A stretch of 64,000 nt of DNA from an uncultured Acidimicrobiales bacterium (lineage in GTDB: Bacteria > Actinomycetota > Acidimicrobiia > Acidimicrobiales > SZUA-35): assembly GCA_938002965.1 (NCBI GenBank), contig CALKZY010000018.1, positions 124,001-188,000 of the forward strand, given 5' to 3'. The translations under genes were made by a program, and so were the position numbers. Below, piece after piece: positions 58,698 through 64,000 of this stretch (the first letter of the stretch is position 1; every line of letters starts with the position of its first letter). A model generated the notes under the pieces. The model saw nothing but the letters and a program-made list of their open reading frames with translations. It ran no database searches and was not told the origin of the DNA.

Positions 58698-59459
58698 ATC
58701 ATCAATTCATCAGATGAATCCACGCCACAACTCGTCACCGCCTCCGGTTCGGTCGATGCACCCAGCCGGGTCCTCGTCGTTGTCGCCCACCCCGACGACA
58801 TCGACTTCGGATCGGCGGGAACGGTCGCCCAACTCACGGCGGCCGGGTCCTACGTCGCCTATTGCTTAGTCACATCCGGGGAGGCAGGCGAGGACGACAT
58901 GACCGTCAGCTCCACCGAGTTGGCTGAGCTTCGCGAAGCCGAACAGACCGCCGCAGCCAAGGAAGTGGGAGTCGAGTCAATCCATTGGCTTCGGTACCCG
59001 GACGGCCAAGTCGAATGCAATCTCGACTTGCGACGCGATATCTCGCGAGTAATCCGCATTGAGCAACCCGATCTGGTGATAACCCAGTCCCCCACCCGAA
59101 ACCTTGACTCGGTTTACGGTAGTCACCCTGACCACACCGAGACCGCCGAAGCGACCTTACGGGCCGTCTACCCCGACGCTAGAAATCCCAGAGCGTTCAC
59201 CGCTGAGCTGCTCGATCAGGGCTATCGCCCGCATACCGTTCCCAAGGTGTGGATCGGCCTGTCCGAGCCAAGCGTCTATATCGACATCACCGATGTGTTC
59301 GATCAGAAAATGGCGGCGCTGCGATCCCACAAGTCCCAGGTCGGCCATCGAGACAATCTGGACGACATGATGCGGCAATGGGGACAACGCCTGGCCGAAC
59401 AAGGAGACCTCCCCGAGGGCCGCCTGGCCGAAGCCTTCCGAGAGCTAGACACGCAGTAG
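58698..59459 (+). CDS. PIG-L/LmbE-type N-acetylglucosaminyl deacetylase with no canonical start codon
   Basis: The deacetylase frame extends from a TAA at 58686 through GSVDAPSRVLVVVAHPDDIDFG (zinc motif AHPDD) and GSHPDHTETAEAT (second zinc motif HPDH) to 59459. Between the TAA and AHPDD there is no ATG, GTG, TTG or CTG in frame. The only plausible initiation codons are the ATC pair at 58698 and 58701. The first ATG (58899) would delete the zinc site. I annotate from 58698 (253 residues). A frameshift or sequencing error is the alternative, but the reading in this frame looks protein-like throughout. The family removes acetyl groups from GlcNAc conjugates, as in mycothiol or bacillithiol synthesis. 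Confidence 0.78.
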   Translation: MINSSDESTPQLVTASGSVDAPSRVLVVVAHPDDIDFGSAGTVAQLTAAGSYVAYCLVTSGEAGEDDMTVSSTELAELREAEQTAAAKEVGVESIHWLRYPDGQVECNLDLRRDISRVIRIEQPDLVITQSPTRNLDSVYGSHPDHTETAEATLRAVYPDARNPRAFTAELLDQGYRPHTVPKVWIGLSEPSVYIDITDVFDQKMAALRSHKSQVGHRDNLDDMMRQWGQRLAEQGDLPEGRLAEAFRELDTQ

Positions 59460-59496
59460 AACTGACAATCGGGCTTGGCTACCGCCGCCACCCGCT

Positions 59497-60471
59497 CTAC
59501 AGCAGGTCGCGGATGTCCAGAACCAGTGCCGACACCGAAATGGCCAACAACACGCCGATGGTCAGATAGGCGACGGGAAGCAACCGGGCAACGTTCAGTT
59601 CAACCGGGCGCCGCAAAACACGTTGGAGCACTCCCTCGGCGATGGCGACAACAGCGTGCGAACCATCGAGTGGCGGTAGCGGAACTAGGTTGATCACACC
59701 TACGGCACAGGACAGAACCCCGAACCACAACAACATGCCGTCAGCCCCCATGTCGACTGCCTGACCACTGAACCGGGCCTGACCGACCGGCGACAGAAAC
59801 CGCACCGGTGCCGCTGTTTGGCCGGAGGCGTCAAAGACCGCTGATACATACGTTCCCAGGTCGGCAGCCAGTTGCCACAGTGCGAGGCCGGTCAACGAAA
59901 CGATCTGCCACACGATGGAGAGGCTGGCCCCGAGGGCGGAGATAAGTCCCTCTCCACCAGCCAGCTTGACGATGGCGAAGGCGGCTACAGCCATGACGAT
60001 GTTGACCATGGGCCCGGCGAGAATGGTGATGAGTCTCCCGCGATGAGTGGCGTTGCGGAAGGTGTCGATCTCCTCGAAGCCTTCGGGAAGCTCCGACGTC
60101 GGCGTCATGCCTTCCAACTTCACGTAGCCGCCCAAGAACAGGAGCTTGATTCCGTAACGGCAATCGCCGTGGGTCACCGCCAGAACCTCGGGGCCGAATC
60201 CCCAGAAGAACTCCGTCGGACGCATGCCGGCCGCCCTGGCAGCTACGAAGTGGCCCCCTTCATGAGCGACGATGATTACACCTAGGAACCCGAGTAGGTA
60301 CACCAACTCCGGGACCCAATACCAGGCGGCAACCATGCCGACCACAACGCCGAGGACCAGCCCGGGGCGGAAGGTGATGGCCTTTTGCTCGACCGCTCGA
60401 GGCGAAAGGTCATCAGTGATCGATTGTTGAAATCCGCCGGAAAGAGGCGGAGAAAGGTGGGCGCTCTCCAT
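59497..60471 (-). CDS. Site-2 protease (M50, RseP-like without PDZ domain)
   Basis: A 324-residue membrane protein. The zinc motif HEGGH is at residues 70-74 in IIVAHEGGHFVAAR, and the second metal motif is NLVPLPPLDGSHAV. FRNATHRGRLITILAGPMVNIVMAV is the RseP/S2P core; the usual central PDZ domain is reduced to a short segment. Several transmembrane helices are evident. S2P enzymes cut membrane-anchored anti-sigma factors and other proteins inside the membrane; the target is unknown. Confidence 0.9.
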   Translation of the reverse strand: MESAHLSPPLSGGFQQSITDDLSPRAVEQKAITFRPGLVLGVVVGMVAAWYWVPELVYLLGFLGVIIVAHEGGHFVAARAAGMRPTEFFWGFGPEVLAVTHGDCRYGIKLLFLGGYVKLEGMTPTSELPEGFEEIDTFRNATHRGRLITILAGPMVNIVMAVAAFAIVKLAGGEGLISALGASLSIVWQIVSLTGLALWQLAADLGTYVSAVFDASGQTAAPVRFLSPVGQARFSGQAVDMGADGMLLWFGVLSCAVGVINLVPLPPLDGSHAVVAIAEGVLQRVLRRPVELNVARLLPVAYLTIGVLLAISVSALVLDIRDLL

Positions 60472-60516
60472 AGCCCCAAGAGAACCACGGAGGCTACGCG
60501 TTATCGATAAACGGAA

Positions 60517-61029
60517 CTACCCGCTAAATGATCCGTATTGCCCCTTATAGAAGACCATCGGTGACTCCTCACGGTCAGTTTCCAGGCTCAGCACCCGCCC
60601 AACGACTAATTGATGGTCGCCGGCGTCGGAAACCCGGTCGACTACGCAGTCGATGATGGCATGCACATCAGGCAGGACTGGGGCGCCGCTCCCACCAGCC
60701 ACGGTGGTGTCAACGCCGTCGAACTTATCTTCGGCCTTTGAAGCCATCACTCCGCAGAGTTCGATCTGATCGTGGCAAAGAACATTCACACAGAATGAAC
60801 CGGCATCAACGATTGGACCCAAACTGCCCGAGTTCGATCCAAGGAAGAAACCCACGAGCGGGGGGTCAAGCGAGATCGACACGAATGAGCCGATGGCCAC
60901 CCCGACGGGACGATCGGCTCCGGGCGTACCTGTCGAGGTAACAACCGTGACCCCTGTGGGAAAGTGACCCAACACACGACGAAACTCGGCCGGATCGATG
61001 TCAGCATGGCTCTGGGACTCTTCGCTCAT
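60517..61029 (-). CDS. Flavin reductase-like FMN-binding protein
   Basis: A 170-residue protein starting EESQSHADIDPAEFRRVLGHFPTGVTVVTS, the usual opening of the split-barrel flavin reductases (HpaC/ActVB-like). Further marks: VGVAIGSFVSISLDPPLVGFFLGSNSGS, GSFCVNVLCHDQ and HQLVVGRVLSLE. The family supplies reduced flavin to monooxygenases. It lies on the minus strand, divergent from the thioredoxin-fold gene at 61087, and is not obviously operonic with it. Confidence 0.88.
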   Translation of the reverse strand: MSEESQSHADIDPAEFRRVLGHFPTGVTVVTSTGTPGADRPVGVAIGSFVSISLDPPLVGFFLGSNSGSLGPIVDAGSFCVNVLCHDQIELCGVMASKAEDKFDGVDTTVAGGSGAPVLPDVHAIIDCVVDRVSDAGDHQLVVGRVLSLETDREESPMVFYKGQYGSFSG

Positions 61030-61086
61030 GCAGCCGATCATAGACGAGCACACGGCTGGTGAGCTGATTCGATCTGGCTCGATTCC

Positions 61087-62601
61087 ATGGGCTGCAATAG
61101 CATTGGGGTTGTGACAACCTCCACACCGGCGCAGAGCCCGTCAACATCAGACACTCCCCGGCCGACGGATGGACTTGTCGCCGTCGTCAAACGCGACTGT
61201 CCGACGTGCGAGTTGGTGGTTCCGGCTCTAATCCAGCTACACAACGACCTGGAGAGCAAGGGGTCAATGCTGACCGTTTACACCCAGGACGACCCGACTT
61301 TTCCTTCGTTTGGCGCTTCACCCATCGACGACACCCAACTATCGTTCTCATGGCACCACGACATCGAGACCGTGCCGACGCTGCTTCGATTCGAAGACGG
61401 CAGTGAGGTCGGGCGTGTCGTGGGATGGTCCCGACCGCAGTGGGAGTCCTTCACCGGCGTAGCCAACCTCGGCCTCGATCTCCCCGAGCACCGCCCCGGC
61501 TGCGGATCACTTTCGGTCGATCCGTCCCTGACCGATGAGCTTGCGGTCCGATTTAACCAATCGGCTTTACACGCCCGTCGGGTCGAGTTCGCCGCCCTTG
61601 AAGACGAGTTCGAAGCAATGTTCGACCGAGGTTGGACCGACGGACTACCGGTTATCCCACCGACGGAGGCACGCGTTCTGAAAATGCTGACCGGCACCGA
61701 TCAGGACCCCCAGACAATCGTGGCCCGAGTGCCGCCCGATTTGAATGACGTGACGATTGAGCAGGTGGCGGTGAACGCCGTGATGGCAGGAGCCAAGCCT
61801 GAGTACCTGCCGGTAATTCTGGCAGCGGTGCAAGCTGCTTGTTCCGATAAGTTCAACATGCACGGTCTCCTGGCCACCACGTTCTTTTCCGGCCCGATCA
61901 TCGTCGTGAACGGCCCGATCACCAAACGCATCGGTATGAATAGTGAAGGAAACGTCTTCGGACAAGGGAACAGGGCCAACCTGACCATTGGTCGAACGCT
62001 TCAACTCGTGATCCGAAATCTCGGTGGGGGTCGCCCGGGTGAAATCGACATGGCCGCTCATGGCTCGCCCGGCAAGTTGGCTTTTTGCTTTGCCGAACGA
62101 GAATTCGATTCGCCCTTCGAACCTTTGGCCCAATCCCGAGGCATTGATTCGGACCAGAGCGCAATCACGTTGTTTGCCGGGCACGGTCCAAGCGGAATCG
62201 TCGATCAGCTTTCTCGAACACCGGAGTCGTTGGCCAGATCGTTGGCCGACGGTCTTCGTTCAACCCACCACTCAAAGCTGGCCATCGGATTCGACGCCAT
62301 GCTGGTCGTATCTCCCGAACATGGAAGAATATTCACCGAAGCCGGATGGGACCGCGAGCGACTGATGACCGAACTTGACACGCTGTTGACCCTGGAGGCC
62401 GACGACATGCTCCGCGGGGCGAACGGCATCGCTGAGGGCCTTCCCGAGAAGTTGGCTGGCCACAAGATCCCAAAGTTCAGACCCGGCGGTCTGCTGATCG
62501 CCCACGCCGGAGGCAATGCTGGCCTGTTCTCTTCCATCCTCGGCGGCTGGGTCGGCGGCGGTATGGGTAGCGCTCCAGTCACCGTACCGGTGGGCTCGTA
62601 G
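61087..62601 (+). CDS. Thioredoxin-fold protein with large C-terminal domain, partner of the selenoprotein
   Basis: A 504-residue protein. Residues 28-125 are thioredoxin-like, with KRDCPTCELVVPAL (Cys38, Cys41) and the cis-proline strand in IETVPTLLRFEDG. After a Cys-containing connector, residues 165-500 form a domain I cannot name. It has RGWTDGLPVIPPTEARVL, VRVPPDLNDVTIEQVAVNAVMAGAKPEYLPVILAAVQAA, FFSGPIIVVNGPITKRIGMNSE and a Gly-rich end (GGWVGGGMGSAPV). A GTG at 61111 is an alternative start. The gene is 69 bp upstream of the UGSC selenoprotein on the same strand, which suggests a redox pair; no biochemical function is known to me. Confidence 0.72.
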   Translation: MGCNSIGVVTTSTPAQSPSTSDTPRPTDGLVAVVKRDCPTCELVVPALIQLHNDLESKGSMLTVYTQDDPTFPSFGASPIDDTQLSFSWHHDIETVPTLLRFEDGSEVGRVVGWSRPQWESFTGVANLGLDLPEHRPGCGSLSVDPSLTDELAVRFNQSALHARRVEFAALEDEFEAMFDRGWTDGLPVIPPTEARVLKMLTGTDQDPQTIVARVPPDLNDVTIEQVAVNAVMAGAKPEYLPVILAAVQAACSDKFNMHGLLATTFFSGPIIVVNGPITKRIGMNSEGNVFGQGNRANLTIGRTLQLVIRNLGGGRPGEIDMAAHGSPGKLAFCFAEREFDSPFEPLAQSRGIDSDQSAITLFAGHGPSGIVDQLSRTPESLARSLADGLRSTHHSKLAIGFDAMLVVSPEHGRIFTEAGWDRERLMTELDTLLTLEADDMLRGANGIAEGLPEKLAGHKIPKFRPGGLLIAHAGGNAGLFSSILGGWVGGGMGSAPVTVPVGS

Positions 62602-62670
62602 CACACAGGTGGCAACCAGCCACTCCAGACCATTCGATCCAAACCAACGCAGAGCCGCAGGAGCCCGTCC

Positions 62671-63219
62671 ATGACCGAAGCCAAACAACATCCGGAGCAA
62701 CCGACGAACGTCGTCGTCCTCGACCCGACAGCAGGTAGAGCCGCAGCCGGCCTTTCGGCAGCCACGCGACCCGTCTCCCTGGAAGGCAAGACTGTCGGCC
62801 TGCTCGACATATCTAAACCACGGGGCGACGTGTTCCTCAGCCACCTACAGCAAGGTCTTGAACGTCGTGGCGCCGTCGTGCGCACCTACCGCAAACCGAC
62901 GTTCTCCAAACCTGCACCGGTTGATCTCCGACAAGAAATCGCCAGCCAGTGTGATGCTGTCATCGAGGCCCTAGCCGATTGAGGCAGCTGCACGTCGTGC
63001 AGTGTGCACGACTCAGTGGACTTTGAACGGCGCGGAGTCCCGGCCGTCTTCGTCTCCAGTGCTGTGTTCGACGAAGCCGCCCAACAACAGGGCGACGCCT
63101 TGGGCTTTCAGCCCCAACGGGTCTTTGTGGAGCATCCGATTCAGGATCGGACGGACGATGAAATTCGCCAGTTGGCCGATCGGGCCGTCGACAGCCTAAT
63201 CGCAGCGATAACGGCATAG
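62671..63219 (+). CDS. UGSC-type selenoprotein with in-frame UGA (Sec104)
   Basis: The frame runs from the ATG at 62671 to the TAG at 63217-63219 (182 residues) and is broken only by a TGA at 62980-62982. The text before it (VDLRQEIASQCDAVIEALAD) and after it (GSCTSCSVHDSVDFERRGVPAVFV) is in the same frame and protein-like, giving A-D-U-G-S-C-T-S-C. That is the defining motif of a selenoprotein family I recall from marine metagenomes, in which U is sometimes Cys. A SECIS-like stem-loop begins 11 nt after the TGA. N-terminal VVLDPTAGRAAAGLSA and EGKTVGLLDISKPRGDVFLSHLQQ are also typical. Taken as two pieces the halves would look like a truncated 103-residue and a 71-residue ORF. SelB, SelA, SelC and SelD are not in the window. 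Confidence 0.85.
62994..63012 (+). promoter_or_regulatory. SECIS-like stem-loop downstream of the UGA codon
   Basis: A perfect 8-bp stem (GTCGTGCA/TGCACGAC) with a 3-nt GTG loop, starting 11 nt after the TGA. Bacterial SECIS elements are short stem-loops with a G in the loop that SelB binds at this distance. A competing hairpin (CTGCAC/GTGCAG at 62988-63002) overlaps it. Confidence 0.75.
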
Positions 63220-63258
63220 ACCGAAGACAAAGACCACCTCTCGGCTCGGGATTGTCGG

Positions 63259-64000
63259 CTAGTCGGGCAATCTAAAGCTGTCGTTGTCGCGCACGACCAG
63301 ACCGTCGGCTAGGAGACCGCCCACTACCCGCTCGGCCCGCTCCGGGTCGTCACTCCAGCCCATCGCCGCCGCTACCTCTCCCCCACTGATCGATCCGCGC
63401 CGAAGAGCGTCGACCAATCGGCCACGGCCTTGGCGGTCGGAGCCTTCAAACGGCGACTGAGGGACCGAGACCGCTGCGCTGGCCAGCGCCGGGTCGGGCT
63501 CAGGATTCCCGCGTTGAAACCACGCACAGCAATCACGCAGTGGGCACTGTGCGCAGGTAACTGCCCGGGCGCAACAAAGCGACGCGCCGATGTCAAGGAG
63601 AGCCTGGTTCCAGGTCCACGGGTCATGCTCGCCCAGCGCCCGGTCGGCAACGGTCTGCACCTCGCTTCGCCCCAGTCGGACACCGGCAACCCGGGCCAAG
63701 ATCCTTCCGATGTTGGTATCAACCACGGCAGCCGGCTGCTCGAAGGCAAATACCAGCACCGCTCTAGCGGTATAGGGCCCGACGCCGGGCAGCTCGAGTA
63801 GCGCGTCGAGTGTCTCTGGAACGCTCCCTGAATGGTGGGCTACGATGCTGCCCGCCGCCCGGTGCAGGTTGATTGCTCGGCGGTTGTATCCCATCCCCGA
63901 CCAGAGCTCGATGACATCAGCTGCCCGCGCCTCAGCGCACTGACCAGGGGTGGGGAACCGGCGGAGAAAGACCGGCCACCGTTCACCGACACGTCCCACT
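63259..64000 (-). CDS. mutY: MutY, A/G-specific adenine glycosylase (N-terminus beyond window edge)
   Basis: The sequence joins the window at WPVFLRRFPTPGQCAEA, in frame to the edge. HhH and catalytic region LPGVGPYTARAVLVFAFEQPAAVVDTNIGRIL (catalytic Asp in VVDTN), and the Fe-S loop CCARAVTCAQCPLRDCC with the C-x6-C-x2-C-x5-C pattern. The N-terminal catalytic Glu motif lies outside. The enzyme removes adenine opposite 8-oxoguanine. The C-terminal domain is short, ending with a winged-helix-like segment (VDALRRGSISGGEVAAAMGWS). A gene on the opposite strand (the selenoprotein) ends 40 bp away. Confidence 0.93.
   Translation of the reverse strand, partial: VGRVGERWPVFLRRFPTPGQCAEARAADVIELWSGMGYNRRAINLHRAAGSIVAHHSGSVPETLDALLELPGVGPYTARAVLVFAFEQPAAVVDTNIGRILARVAGVRLGRSEVQTVADRALGEHDPWTWNQALLDIGASLCCARAVTCAQCPLRDCCAWFQRGNPEPDPALASAAVSVPQSPFEGSDRQGRGRLVDALRRGSISGGEVAAAMGWSDDPERAERVVGGLLADGLVVRDNDSFRLPD

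Noticed and set aside
62671-62982. A stand-alone 103-residue ORF ending at TGA, and a second ORF starting near 63004.
   Set aside because: They are two halves of one selenoprotein gene in the same frame, joined by the UGA codon.
1-64000. tRNA, rRNA, CRISPR array, insertion sequence or prophage.
   Set aside because: No gap shows a cloverleaf or conserved rRNA text, no regular spaced repeats were found, and no transposase, integrase or phage structural gene is present.

Overview
The window reads as a contiguous stretch of chromosome from a high-GC actinobacterium, most probably an aquatic or marine member of the Acidimicrobiia. This placement is an inference from gene content: homodimeric-type AceE, SufB/SufD/SufC with SufS and SufU, actinobacterial SpoIID/LytB and PGRP-amidase wall proteins with DUF4214 tails, Ku plus a LigD-type polymerase, frequent GTG starts, and several conserved unknown proteins of the type shared by actinobacteria. 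Genes are dense and lie on both strands in short operons. I found no rRNA or tRNA gene, CRISPR array, insertion sequence or prophage.

Layout. 0-16 kb, mostly minus strand: a GDP-fucose synthase-type gene cut by the window edge, two secreted cell-wall enzymes (SpoIID/LytB and a PGRP amidase), a rhodanese-ThiF protein beside a sirtuin, a polyprenyl sugar-phosphate transferase, leucyl aminopeptidase, a two-gene NHEJ unit (LigD polymerase domain and Ku), and an M24 peptidase. 16-28 kb: lipoate and 2-oxoacid dehydrogenase functions (a LipB-LipA fusion, E2, E3, and AceE further on), with an RNase HI fused to a SLOG-like domain between them. 28-38 kb: an SDR, a VapBC-like pair with a palindromic operator, an acyl-CoA dehydrogenase, and a complete TRAP transporter (DctQ-DctM-DctP) of the mannitol/chloroaromatic type. 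38-45 kb: single metabolic genes, including homoserine kinase, class-I amidotransferase, Nudix, FolE, acetoacetyl-CoA synthetase and acyltransferase. 45-58 kb: Fe-S cluster assembly split over three transcription units, sufC-sufS-sufU-phosphatase (+), unknown-sufD-Rieske-sufC (-) and sufB-CoA transferase (-). Two of these units carry the same 17-bp promoter motif. 58-64 kb: gamma-carbonic anhydrase, PIG-L deacetylase, site-2 protease, flavin reductase, then a thioredoxin-fold protein followed by a UGSC-type selenoprotein, and MutY cut by the window edge.

Most interesting finding: the gene at 62671-63219 is interrupted by an in-frame TGA at 62980-62982 that reads as selenocysteine in a U-G-S-C-T-S-C motif. 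A perfect 8-bp stem-loop begins 11 nt after the TGA, where a bacterial SECIS should be. A conventional gene caller would split this gene into two false ORFs. It sits directly after a 504-residue protein with a thioredoxin-like CPTC motif, which suggests a selenium-dependent redox pair of unknown substrate. Other points worth pursuing are the shared suf operator, the LipB-LipA and RNase HI-SLOG fusions, two genes whose starts appear to need AUU or AUC codons, a minus-strand leader with a perfect terminator near 29.5 kb, and a translationally coupled micro-ORF in front of dctQ.
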